A stretch of DNA of 26,367 nt. Origin: Entrophospora sp. SA101 (taxonomy: Eukaryota; Glomeromycota; Glomeromycetes; Entrophosporales; Entrophosporaceae). Positions 10,631-20,537 of the stretch are shown here, piece after piece (positions within the stretch are counted from its first letter, which is position 1; each line of letters starts with the position of its first letter). Location of the stretch: positions 45,527-71,893 of the forward strand of contig CAUDNR010003112.1 of NCBI GenBank assembly GCA_958430865.1, read 5' to 3'. Position numbers and translations under genes: made by a program. The notes under the pieces were generated by a model. The model did not search any database. It had not been told where the DNA came from and was given only the letters and a program-made list of their open reading frames with translations.

Positions 10631-11123
10631 GTTAATAATGATAACAACAAATGAAATTAAAGTCATGTTTATTTTAAATTAATTAATTTTAAGATTTTGA
10701 AAAAGTAATCGATCGAGAAATATTTCCAGGTCACAAAGATACCAAAAAAAATTTATTCTTGCTTCCCGGTTATTAAATTATCGTTATCATCGATCAGAAG
10801 AGAAGAGAGATGCAAATAAAAGGAAAGCAATTAATTCAGGTTATTCATTAAATTTATTTGTAATACATTACAAACTTCCTTATAATTAATAGCAATTATT
10901 TTTCTACAGAAATTATCATACATATCTGGAATATGCGAGGCTCTAACGAGAAAATGGGAACGCGATTCCAAAGTCAAAATCAAAATTAGTTAAAACCATA
11001 CGTGGAAGTAGAAATAGATTTGACACTTTGTATCAAATTCAGATTGTGATTTTGGGAATCAAATGTTCATGGATATCTAGGCATAAGTTAACAAGATAAA
11101 TCATGGCGCATATAAATGACTGT
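10631..11123. other. Intergenic region downstream of the ankyrin gene
   Basis: AT-rich, with no coding frame of note on either strand. Presumably contains the 3' UTR of the minus-strand ankyrin gene at its right end. Confidence 0.4.
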
Positions 11124-12420
11124 TTATTTGAATAATTTAATAATTTTAACTTGATTCCATAAAATTGCTATAAATTAAAATTTTAAATTAATTAATTATT
11201 GAATAATAACAATAACAAATAACAATAATAACAATAATGATAATTAATACGACTTACCAACATCTTTTGGAGTTCTCCCATGCTTATCTTTAATATTAAT
11301 GTTTGCTTTACAATTATATATCAAATAGTCAACTATATCAATATAGCTTTCTTTGCACGCATAATGAAGACAAGTCCAATTATCCCAATCATCCACCACA
11401 TTCACATCAATTCCACATTCAATCAACAATTTCAAAACTTCCAAATTACCAACCATTGTAGCATAATGAATTGCTTGTCTACCAATTTTATCTTTATGAT
11501 AAAGAAATTTATATTTTTCTTTTCCTTTTTTAGATTTATCATCAACATCATAATTATATTCTTCATAAATTAATTTTTTAATTAAATTTACATCACCTGA
11601 GATTATCGAACTTTGTAATAGATTGACTCCACTGTTGTCGGTAATTTTTAATAATTGTTTTTTTATTTCTGGGTTAACTGCTGATAGCAAATAGAAAACA
11701 ATCGATGATGATGACGATGATGATGATGATGCAGCAGTATGTATTGGATATATTCCTGATTTGCTTGGAATCATTAATGTATCGGGTGAAATTTGATAAA
11801 GATACTTTACAACTTCTAGATGTGTTTCTTTTATTGCTAGATGCAAACTAGTCCATCCATCTTTATTTAAATGTTTTACATTTGCTTCATGACTAACAAG
11901 TTCTTTTACAATATCTAATCTACCTTTCATCGCTTTATTATTAATTAATTATTAATTATTAAATGTTTTTGGAAGAGGATGAGAAATAGGAGAATAAAGA
12001 ATTTATAATGTTTACACGCCTGCAATCATCAATGGAGTCCAATCACCTCTTTTCATACAATCAACATTTACATTTTTTTGTTGACAAATAAATCTGACAC
12101 ATTCTAAATTATCAATTGCTTCGTGAAGTGGTTGTCTGCCTAAAATCAATCGACTGATTATTTAATTTATTTTAAAATCAAAACGTGTTTATTATTGATA
12201 TAATACCATGTTTATTAATTACATTACAATTTCCATTCAACTCTTCAACCAAATATTTCAATACTTCAAATTGGTGAAATCTTGCAGCAATATGTACAAG
12301 TGTATCACCATGCTTGTCAGGTTTATTTATTATTAATAACTCTTCTAATGAAATTAACGAAAAATAAGTTTTTAATGACGAAATCGAACCTTTTTGTACT
12401 AATTTTTGTAAATTTGGCAT
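11124..12420 (-). CDS. ANKRD16-like ankyrin-repeat protein, 350 aa, 4 exons
   Basis: Exons 12420-12207, 12139-12020, 11932-11258 and 11167-11124 (TAA 11126-11124) join in frame, each after codon position 1. The introns are 67, 87 and 90 nt. The middle one seems to start with GC (CAG|GCGTGT) and ends AAAG; the joined protein reads TPLMIAAMKGRLDIVKEL, a perfect ankyrin repeat. About eight or nine repeats fill residues 35-345. Segments match ANKRD16 as I remember it: GDTLVHIAARF, RPLHEA-like RQPLHEA (73-79), VDCMKRGDWTPLM (97-109), NKDGWTSLHLA (134-144), PIHTAAS (174-180), DNSGVNLL, RQAIHYA, WTCLHYACKE. Human ANKRD16 binds alanyl-tRNA synthetase and accepts mis-activated serine on lysines; lysines K101, K135 and K169 here sit in the matching repeats (inference). 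A run of Ser follows AAS at about 180, and a basic insert (KSKKGKEKYK) follows about 260. No signal peptide is visible. Confidence 0.87.
11933..12019 (-). other. Probable GC-AG intron in the ANKRD16-like gene
   Basis: GT donors nearby (GGC|GTGTAA, GGCGT|GTAAAC) give frames that stop at once when joined to the only usable acceptor (AATAAAG|CGATGAAAGG). The GC donor within GCAG|GCGTGT keeps the ankyrin repeat unbroken. GC-AG introns are a known minor class spliced by the major spliceosome. Confidence 0.6.
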
Positions 12421-12596
12421 TTTTTTTTTATATATATAAAATTTTTAAATGATAATGGTGATAAACATCAATCACATTGATTTTCAATTTGATTCATAAT
12501 AAGTATTAATATATTAAACTTGTAAAGATGATACCAATATCAATCATGTGATTTATGATTATGGTAGTAATGAAATTTTTGATTGATATAAAATAC
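12421..12596. promoter_or_regulatory. Upstream region of the ANKRD16-like gene
   Basis: On the minus strand TATATATATAAA lies only about 10-20 bases before the ATG, too close for an ordinary TATA box, so either the leader is extremely short or the true initiation site is further up. No other motif is evident. Confidence 0.3.
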
Positions 12597-13058
12597 TATG
12601 GCACGCCATGCTGGATAAATATTATAAATATTCATAACAGCATAGTGGAAATTTGAAATGTCACACTAATTTTTTATATTGTGCAACGTAGCTTTACAAT
12701 ACACGGCAAACATTCTGGCAATAAAAAGTAAGTGATAAACTGGATTTGAATTGGATCTGAACTTGATCTCCAATTTAGAGAGGTAACAACTATATACTGG
12801 TAAAGTTTCAGTAGCAATGAGTTCTGTACGACATTTCGTGTAACAACAAACTTCCACTATGCTATGCATTCAATTTTGTAATTAATTACAACAAAACGTT
12901 TCAATTAATTACAACAAAACGTTTCAATTAATTACAACAAAACGTTTCAATTAATTACAACAAAACGTTTCAATTAATTACAACAAAATGTTGCAACTAA
13001 TTACAACAAAATGTTGCAACTTTTTACAACAAAATATGGTCCAGCATGGCATGCCATA
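12597..13058. mobile_element. TA-flanked inverted-repeat element (Tc1/mariner-type MITE)
   Basis: The ends TATGGCACGCCATGCTGGA (12597-12615) and TCCAGCATGGCATGCCATA (13040-13058) are inverted repeats with one mismatch, the outer TA on each side fitting a TA target duplication. Inside is a second inverted repeat (AGCATAGTGGAAATTTG at 12639-12655; CAAACTTCCACTATGCT at 12847-12863, one mismatch) and then a 23-bp tandem array up to the right end. No transposase is encoded, so movement would need an enzyme in trans. Confidence 0.7.
12886..13039. repeat. 23-bp minisatellite, about 6.7 copies
   Basis: The unit TTACAACAAAACGTTTCAATTAA repeats at 12886, 12909, 12932, 12955, 12978, 13001 and 13024. 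The first four are identical over the core; the last three carry ATGTTGCAACT variants, so the array grew mainly at the left. It lies inside the inverted-repeat element. Confidence 0.95.
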
Positions 13059-13788
13059 ACAATGAATATTTTCAATGGGGTTTTGTGTGACGACTTAAAA
13101 TATATGATGATTGTGAACCTGCAACAATATACAAGGCTACTTGGGGTAAATGGCCATAATGATAGAATCGTTGCGTTAAATAATGCACAAAATATATTTC
13201 TTTTTCTTTTAATGGCGTATCACGAAAAGAATGATGTTTGTAACATGTGAAAGAAATACAATGGCTTAAAAAATACTCATGATATGGTAATCTCAATGGA
13301 TTTGACGTGACACGAATTGCAAGTTTGTTATATTTGTATCGTCATTTATTTTTCTAGAGGTTTTCATTGATTTCATTGATTTATTTATTCTTGAATAATA
13401 ATTTATGAATTAAAATCAAATAATCTATAAACTATTATCATCTTCACCTGCAGTATTAATTCCAGTAATGACTATTTTAGTAGCTGCTCAAATAATTCAT
13501 GTTCTGGGCTCTCACTCAAAAAAAATCATGACTTTTCTATAATTAATTATTGATGCACCTATTGGGGGCTTTCACTTTAAAGTTTGTGACAATAATTTAT
13601 GCTAGTGTAACAATAACTCTAGTAGATTCTAACCAATTATTTGATTGAAATTAACATGCATGATTGGTACTTGCTAATTAAATTTGGCAATGATCTGTGG
13701 GTTTTTGCAAATATTTACCAAATTAGGTTGGCACGACAATTTCGCATACTGAATTTTATACACACTGATTGGGTGGGATTGGGAATGT
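13059..13788. other. Intergenic region upstream of the Yap1-like gene
   Basis: No supported gene. Two loosely similar GGGCTCTCACTC / GGGGGCTTTCACTT segments (about 13506 and 13564) are the only repeats noticed. Confidence 0.4.
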
Positions 13789-13800
13789 AATATATATAAA
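13764..13800 (+). promoter_or_regulatory. Core promoter candidate of the Yap1-like gene
   Basis: Two ATTGG boxes (inverted CCAAT; 13768-13772 and 13778-13782) are followed by TATATATAAA (13791-13800), 81 bases before the ATG. This spacing fits a TATA-driven start with a leader of roughly 50 nt. CCAAT boxes are bound by the HAP/NF-Y complex in fungi; binding here is inferred. Confidence 0.5.
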
Positions 13801-13880
13801 AACAAAAATTCTGCCGCAATTGTTTACTCTTGGAATATTATAGAATAAATTTATTTTTTTACTTTAATAAAAGATTAAAC

Positions 13881-15447
13881 ATGGATCCATTTTTTCCAAC
13901 TTCAACAAACATAGACAGTTCAAATCCTATCATTAGTTTAAGTGATCTTGCTGCTTGGGATTTTACTTCTCTTGAAGATAATCCCGAAGCTCAAAAATTT
14001 TTAATTGATGCAATCGTTTCCAACGATCAATATAGAGATGACGACGACCAAAAACGTAAATTAGAAACTTTGGGAGATATTATTCAACAACTACCAAGCA
14101 AAGCTATTCGTAAGTAATTTTATCAATGTTATTGGAAGTTGTTATTATATATTATATATTATATATTATATATTATATATTATAATTATATATATTATAT
14201 ATTAAAAATATATTCATGTAATAAAAAAATCCATTTAAACAGATAATTTAAATATAGATTCAGTACCACATCCAGAACTTACTCTTGATGGTAATATTTC
14301 ATAATACTAATAACATTATCATTATTAATATCATCATTTAGTGCTAATAATATAAATTTATTTAAATAAATAAAAAAAAGAAATGATAGAACTTGGAACT
14401 CAATCATCTTTCGAAGATTTACAGGCAGAACTTTTAAATGAACCACTGAAAAAAAAAAAGGCCGGAAGAAAGCCATTGACTACTACCCCTAATTCTGTAT
14501 GTCTCATCAATATATTCATTCAATATCATAATTATGTAATTAATCAATTGGTTGATTATAATATTTCTTGAAAAATTCATAACAATAATAATAGAAACGT
14601 AAAGCTCAAAATCGAGCAGCTCAACGAGCGTTTCGTGAAAGAAAAGAACGTTACGTTCAAGAACTCGAAGATAAGATTAAAGAACTTGAATCGGTGTCAG
14701 CAAAAAGCAATCATGAAAACGAGCAATTAAAATCACTTGTTCAACAATTGCAAGCTGAAAATTTCATTTTGAAACAATCAAATTTCACTTTCGACTTTAC
14801 GCTTAATAAAGGTGATGAATCATCAGACTTAACTTCTAGTGGTGATGGTAATGGCAGCGCAAATGGTATCAATAATAATAATAATGTTAGCGGCAATAAT
14901 AATGATAATAAGAGTACTTTATTTACGTTCTCCACCCCTGCTAATGATGATACATCCACCTCCACTACTGGTAATAATAGTGGTGGGCTTACAAATTCTG
15001 AGGATCCATTCACACCACCTTCTTCAAATGAAAGCGACAATGAATCAAATACTTCCAGTAATAGATCAGCTAATGGCTCAAAAAATTCACCAGCAAAAGT
15101 ATTTGGTTTATCATCACCTTCCTCGATCAATTCTTCTGAAACAGAGATTTCTCTCAAATTAAATTCTAGCAAAGAAAATAACAATAACAGCAACAGTAAC
15201 AACAGCAACAGCAACATCAATAGCAACAATAATAATCAATTACCGATTAGTTCTTCTTCATCTACGGGAATAGTAGTCAATATGGGATTATCAGAAACAC
15301 CATCCGAATTACCAATTAAAGGATCAAAGACAATTACTGATATCACTAATAACAGTATTAACTGTACCAGTAACAACCTTACTAACTCAAATAATAATAA
15401 CAATAATAACTCCGCTATTAGTAATTATAATAATAATAGCAATGGTA

Positions 15448-15486
<39 letters not shown>

Positions 15487-16028
15487 TTGACAACTCATCT
15501 ACCACGCAAACACACACCGTCAAAAATCAATCAGCCAAAGAATTTTGTGCTAAATTTACTGATGGTATTTGTTTGGAAGATGGTCAGAGTTCAATTGTTA
15601 ATGATAACTCTAACAAATCAACTTCAGCATTCACCGAGTACCGTGACCCTACACCATTCACACCAAATATCGACAACCTGTTTGCTGGTGCCACCCCTTT
15701 AGCACCATTATTTGAAGAACATTTTATAAATCTTGGAAGTTTTGCACCGATGTCAACTCCATCTGAAGAACGTGTAAATCCATTTATGGGAGATATTGTT
15801 CACAATAACGGATTCGCAACATTTGATGATCTTCAAAATAAAAGTTTTTTATCATGTAATAAAGTTTGGGAAAAGATTCAACAACATCCCATGTTTGATG
15901 AATTGGAAGATGAAGAGATTGATCAATTATGTGCTGAATTAAAATCTAAAGCTAGATGTTCAGGTCATGGACCGGTTGTACCAGAAGAAGAAGTTGACGC
16001 AGCCTTAATTAAATTAGAAGAAAAATAA
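13881..16028 (+). CDS. YAP1: Yap1/Pap1-type AP-1 bZIP transcription factor, 608 aa, 4 exons
   Basis: Exons 13881-14109, 14243-14290, 14381-14496 and 14595-16028 join in frame; introns (133, 90, 98 nt) have GT..AG ends. The start is the first ATG (AAACATGG context). A basic stretch KKKKAGRKP (116-124) precedes the DNA-binding region KRKAQNRAAQRAFRERKER (132-150), which contains the fungal Yap signature NxxAQxxFR at N137-R145. Zipper positions L155, L162, S169, L176, L183, L190 follow. A long Asn/Ser-rich linker fills the middle. The n-CRD is EFCAKFTDGICLEDG (C449, C457). The PAP1-type c-CRD has C552, C577 and C586 within SCNKVWEKI, LCAELKSKARCSGHG. In Yap1 these cysteines form disulfides after peroxide that mask the nuclear export signal lying in the c-CRD, so the factor stays nuclear and turns on thioredoxin and detoxification genes. 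All key elements are present, so the same control is likely. Confidence 0.95.
14136..14215. repeat. TTATATA repeats in intron 1 of the Yap1-like gene
   Basis: About six 7-bp ATTATAT units followed by irregular TA-rich sequence, all inside the first intron. Confidence 0.85.
14243..14290 (+). other. Yap1-like gene: 48-nt exon with alternative in-frame acceptor
   Basis: The exon can start after AAACAG (14243) or after AAATATAG (14258). The two differ by 15 nt, so both keep the frame and differ by five residues (with or without NLNID). Confidence 0.45.
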
Positions 16029-16484
16029 TTTAAATTTTTATATATATTTATGCAAGTATTATTTTTTTTTTTTTTGTATAGGAAAAATTATTATTTTTAT
16101 TATAGTGGAATTTATTATTAGTTAATTTTTTAGAAATATATATATATTTATATATATATATATATATTGGTGTATATAGTCTTTATATATTATTATTACT
16201 ATTACTATTTTTCTCTTTTTTTTAGTTTATCATTATTTTTACTTCTTTTTAAATATTTTTTTTTTTATCGAAAATATTTTATATTTTTTTATTTAATTTT
16301 AATTAAGATTATAAATTGATATTTTTTTTAGAAACAAGTTTTATTGATATTTCCAACTGGGAAAGAAAATATAATATATATTTAAATAATAATTATAAAC
16401 AAGGAAATAATCCGAAAAAAAAAATTAAATTAAAATACAATGTAAAATATATACAAAAAAAAAAAAAAAAAAAAAAAATAAACA
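16029..16484. other. Shared 3' region between convergent Yap1-like and YIP1 genes
   Basis: Holds both 3' UTRs. It is extremely AT-rich, with T runs, TA runs (about 16136-16172) and an A tract (16455-16478) just past the YIP1 stop, which is a T tract in the YIP1 transcript sense. No further gene seen. Confidence 0.5.
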
Positions 16485-17557
16485 TTAAAAAATTGTCATA
16501 AGAGCAAAACAAACATATAGTAATGCGATAGGATAAGCAATTAATAAATGTTGTTCTTTCATTTGTAATACTGTTACAAATATTGTTGAAGATGAATATG
16601 TGCTCCAGATTATTGAAATGGCTGAAATAATGAATCCAAATGGTTCGCTAAATAATAATCATAATAAAAATAATTAGTAACTTATTATGTAGATCAAAAG
16701 AAAGAAGAAAATAAATAAATACCTTAAAGGTATGCCGATACCAATACAACTTAATAGTACTAGTGGTAATAAACAATACCCAAGTACACTTGCTATACAA
16801 TATCCATCTACGCTTGACTCACTCATGGAATTCAATATCAAATAAATAGAAGCCCATCCAAGTAATGCCACTCCATAAATATATCCAAAATGTACTTTTC
16901 CTGTCTACACAAATAGATCGATTAATCTGTGTAAGATTTGCGTATAGATTTTTTGTAAACATAATTTTTTTATAATCATACCAGTAACAAAGAAATGCCA
17001 AATATTAAACAGAATAAAAGTGGCCCAAATAAATCCGCATCATCCATTATGTGTTTGTTCACTGTTTTAAATGGATTTAATACTGCCAAGCTCTAACAAA
17101 CGAATATAAATTATATTTTCACTTTCACTATCATGTATATCTCTTTCATTTTATAATATATATTTAATTTGTACCTTGGTCTTTATATGATCAAAATTAA
17201 TTCCAAGCTCTATAATATAATAAATAATAGTTGATTAGTTTAATTTTATTCTCTGAATATTCGCTTTTTAGTTATACATTTTTATTTACCATCAAGCAAA
17301 GGTGGTTCGTCAGCAAATCCGCCTGTACCAAACGCACTCAAAAGGCTTCCAGTGCTACCTCCAAATTGATAATTATGATGATGTGAAAAAGTTTGTTGCA
17401 TTGGTGGTGGATAGAAAAGGGAATTTGACTGTGCTGAATATACACCATCAGGATCCTCATAAGGAGTAGGGTAAAATTGTAAATTTTCTGGTGAGCCATA
17501 AACATTGACGTCTGTTCCCTCAAAAAGTACAGAATGTACATGTCCTCCTTCCGCCAT
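16485..17557 (-). CDS. YIP1: YIP1/YIPF5-family Golgi membrane protein, 252 aa, 5 exons
   Basis: Exons 17557-17290, 17209-17175, 17092-16982, 16904-16723 and 16647-16485 (TAA 16487-16485) join in frame with GT..AG introns of 75-82 nt. Residues 1-89 are a Pro/Gly/Tyr-rich cytosolic tail ([25 protein letters not shown]). Then [19 protein letters not shown] leads into the Yip1 domain with its hallmark DADLFGP (119-125). Five hydrophobic segments follow, including [51 protein letters not shown] and [17 protein letters not shown] at the C-terminus. Length and order match human YIPF5 (257 aa) and yeast Yip1. The family binds prenylated Ypt/Rab GTPases together with Yif1 and acts in ER-to-Golgi vesicle transport in COPII vesicles and early Golgi. 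The gene is convergent with the Yap1-like gene; no functional link is implied. Confidence 0.94.
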
Positions 17558-18611
17558 TGTTAATTTATTTTTTTAGAGAAGTCTTGGATTTTTTGATTTA
17601 CAAAAAATTTTGTCGAATTGTACTATAGTGAGTGCGGTCTAAAGGCCTATCAAGTTTTGCACAAATTTTAAAAGTATAGAGATCACTTTCCGACCTACCT
17701 TTTAAAAAATAGTTCTATTAGTTCTATTAGTTGATAGAGTAAGCTCTCCCACCAGCTTTAATGTAGAGTTCCATTTTTTTTTTGGTACATCTCGAGAATC
17801 ATTACTAAATTTAGGATAATTTACGAAAATCATAACTAAAGTTGAAAGTGATAGTCGAGTTATTTCAACAATGACTTTTTGATGCGTATTGTGATTATTT
17901 ACACTGTTATTACAATTTAACATAGTATGTTTTTATGAATACGAAGAATTTTGTAAGAAGTAATAATATTGAAGTAGAAAGAAACTTGTTCATGGAGAAT
18001 ACAAACATAAAAAAACTGTATCCCCAAGGTCTCTTGAGACAATTTACATAACCTTACACCCGTTCAATATTGATTCCTCTTAACATAGTGATATGTGATC
18101 GCGGACCAAAAAAGTGAGTTTGTCATCAGGGTAGAATATAAGGTAGGCGACCTCCACGAACATATTCACGTATTAGTATGGAATGAAATCCGAACACCTC
18201 TTATATGAGGATTCCCATTTAGTGTGAATTTAAACTAACTACCAATCTCACTCATTGTTTCCGGAAGAGCCATCTCAACGATGCAACGAAAAAAAAAAGA
18301 GTATGTAATCTAATAAAAACTAAAAACTAAAAACTGAAAACTAAATAAAAGCTAACTATTAGACTATTAAATACTACTACTAAATGAATATTCTTTTTGT
18401 CCACAAAGCCTCTACAAACCTACTTTAATAACAATAAATCCGAATAACATGCTACTTAATCAGTGTTGGAAAATTATTACATTAAACCAAGTTTACTTGA
18501 GGCAATGAATAGCCTTGGAGTGTGTTGTTAGTTTTTTCTGGAGATGTCTGTCAATCATTTTATAAAACTGAATCTCAGTGTCCACGTTTATTAATCCTAC
18601 ACAAAAATTTA
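17558..18611. other. Intergenic region upstream of YIP1
   Basis: The left part presumably contains the YIP1 promoter. The rest shows no supported gene. Small features are a hairpin AATCC..CCTCTTATATGAGGATT (about 18187-18213) and short AAAAACT tandem units (about 18315-18345). Confidence 0.4.
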
Positions 18612-18917
18612 AAATACAACTTTAGTAATTGGTAAAATCAATCAAACTGTCCATTATGGCCCATTTGACATTTATTGGTGGAATTTTATTAACAAAGAAA
18701 GAAATACAAAAAACCATGTTATCCAATTAAGAATTAATATGAGAATTGAAGATGAAAAAGAAATTGTTATCCGAATAGTTGTAAATACAGATGAGAATGG
18801 AGTGATTTATTCAACATCAAGCGAAGTGATAAATGAAAATTATAATTTTTTTTTGATAAATGACACGTTATTTTGGGCCAAGCATTTGATGATATTTGTT
18901 GATGTTACAATTACCTA
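18612..18917 (+). other. 102-codon open frame without a start codon, unknown family
   Basis: Between TAA (18609-18611) and TAG (about 18915-18917) the frame is open and protein-like: LVIGKINQTVHYGPFDIYWW, then HVIQLRINMRIEDEKEIVIR and IVVNTDENGVIYS, an alternation that suggests beta strands. The first ATG is about 43 codons in. It could be an exon or a truncated copy of a larger gene. I recognise no family. A short frame at about 20551-20661 (IGRIVVYEMIVDQDAKGVVE) has a similar flavour. Confidence 0.3.
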
Positions 18918-19137
18918 GTGGTTCACTATTATTACCATTACTATTATTATTATCATTACTACTATTCTTATCATTATCACTTCCACTATTACTACTGCTA
19001 ATAATAATATTATTATTATTCAATGATATACCCTTAATTCACCGCCATTATTATTATTTAATGGTTCACCATTACTATTACTACTATTATCTTTTATTCT
19101 GCTACGAGTATTATGGTTTTGGGGGTGGGGCAAATTA
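18863..19137 (-). other. Asn/Ser-rich coding-like stretch on the minus strand
   Basis: Two minus-strand frames read as low-complexity protein typical of the real genes in this window: NLPHPQNHNTRSRIKDNSSN then NSNGEPLNNNNGGELR, and, after a frame change, SSSNSGSDNDKNSSNDNNNS then NSEPLGNCNINKYHQMLGPK to a stop at about 18863. It may be a broken gene end or only a degenerate TTA/TTAC microsatellite. It is antisense to the end of the 102-codon plus-strand frame. Confidence 0.25.
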
Positions 19138-19368
19138 ATGGTAGATTTTTTCCTCTTCGTAATTCTAAGTAGAGAATATCATTTTTTTATCATTGTATAA
19201 AAAAAATTACATTTATCAGCCGGTTAAACCATTTTTTTTCTCTGCCGGTTGACATCACTAACAAATTATTTATTTATTTATTTTTGATTAGGACTATCTT
19301 ATGTTAAAAAGGAGTAATAGTAAGAGTCATCTTTCACAAAAAATAAACTAACTCGAATAGCTCAATTG

Positions 19369-19826
19369 TGTTGAGTGCTCACAGTTTTAATCATAGTGTG
19401 TGTAATGAAAGCTGGCAATCTTTGGAGTTTGGAATCCACCTTTCGCCCAAGATAACCCGAACCAATGAAAATACTCAAGAATGTTCGAGGATATATTTAC
19501 TGTAGCGCACAAATAAACATAAACATTATGGAACAAATGAGAGAACTAATTACGAATATATAAAGGTGGCGTCCACTTTACACAAGTTTCCCGATTAACT
19601 GCAAAAGTATCGATTGATTCGGATGTCATAATAATATATATCAAAGGTATATGGAATAGCAAAATGTCAATAGATATAATCAGACACAACAACTATTTTC
19701 TTCCCTTCTGGGATTTTTTCTTGTTGACAACATCTGAATGAGAGATTGGTGGTTACGAAATATTCTTAATTTGTTCGATTTGGATGGACGCAATATCATT
19801 ATTAGTATTTTTGTTTTAACTCAACA
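19369..19826 (+). mobile_element. Probable solo LTR
   Basis: The segment begins TGTTGAGTGCTCACAG and ends TTTTAACTCAACA, giving 7-bp inverted ends TGTTGAG/CTCAACA. It contains a TATA motif (AATATATAAAGG, about 19555-19567), then GGCGTCCACTTTACACAAG, a plausible transcription start, and an AATAAA at about 19512. Length 458 bp suits an LTR. Flanking pentamers AATTG and AATAT match only in part, so no clean target duplication is visible, and no second LTR or internal region was found. Confidence 0.45.
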
Positions 19827-20351
19827 AATATCAAATTAATTAAATTTCAACAAAAAAATGAAAATTTTTGAAATTAATAAAGATATTTGAAGATTATATC
19901 CCGTCTCCAAATTTACTTGATATTGTGAATACTCCCACCCACTCTCAAAAAAAAAACCAGAAGGTGAATTTATTTATCTAAGCTTGAATCGTAATTACAA
20001 ATTCAGTCGTAGACAAGTAATTAATTATGTATTCGGCTGCAAAATAAATAAATGATTATGGATTTAGTTGAAAAACAATAATTAATTACGGACCTTAGTT
20101 GTAAAACAAAAAATTAATTGCCAAACTGAGACATAAAAAACAATTAATTAAATTAATTACGGATTCACTTGCAAACCAAATAATAGCAATTACGGATCCA
20201 GTCTAAAAACAAATAATTAATTGGGAAAAAGTTGTAACACCAGATACTTTTTCTTGAGGTCAATTATTTTCCCATATATTTTGTTCATATATAACCATCA
20301 CTACTTTTAAATGTTAATGAACAAATAAATATTGTGTTTAGCCATCATATG
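19827..20351. other. Intergenic region with a degenerate minisatellite
   Basis: No gene is supported. The main content is the repeat array described separately (19985-20235). Confidence 0.45.
19985..20235. repeat. Degenerate tandem repeat, unit about 30 bp, about 7 copies
   Basis: The consensus is roughly ATTAATTACGGATTCAGTTG followed by CAAAACAAATA; copies differ at many positions and by small indels, so the array is old. Confidence 0.75.
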
Positions 20352-20537
20352 GGTAGAAAAAATGTAATCCATAAAGGTTTCGCATGGTGGAAGCATTGAG
20401 CACAACGACCGTTTTTTACAACGGCTTTGCAACTGTTTTACAATATTAGTGAAATATTATGTAAGTTATCGTAAAAACAGTTGTTATGCTCAATGCTTCC
20501 ACCATGTAAAATCTTTGTGAATTACATGTTTTCTACC
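20352..20537. mobile_element. Foldback MITE with about 55-bp inverted arms
   Basis: The left arm starts GGTAGAAAAAATGTAATCCA and continues through CATGGTGGAAGCATTGAGCA; the right arm is its inverse (TGCTCAATGCTTCCACCATG ... TTTTCTACC) with about 7 mismatches. The middle also pairs (GCAACTGTTTTACAATATT against AATATTATGTAA and AAAACAGTTGT), so almost the whole 186 bp can fold into one hairpin. No coding capacity and no clear target duplication. Confidence 0.8.

Noticed and set aside
12666..12869. 67-codon minus-strand frame
   Set aside because: Lies between the arms of the nested inverted repeat and starts within an arm; no transposase-like motif.
12886..13039. CRISPR-like regular repeats
   Set aside because: Units are directly adjacent with no unique spacers, so it is a minisatellite.
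13072..13296. Opposing 74- and 79-codon frames beside the inverted-repeat element
   Set aside because: No recognisable domain and mutually exclusive; composition near random.
14741..15229. 162-codon minus-strand open frame rich in Leu
   Set aside because: It is the mirror of the Asn/Ser repeats in the Yap1-like gene; AAT/AGC/AAC repeats read as poly-Leu/Ile on the other strand.
18896..19138. 80-codon plus-strand Leu/Tyr-rich frame that looks like a membrane protein
   Set aside because: Produced by degenerate TTA/TTAC repeats; the composition is explained by the microsatellite.
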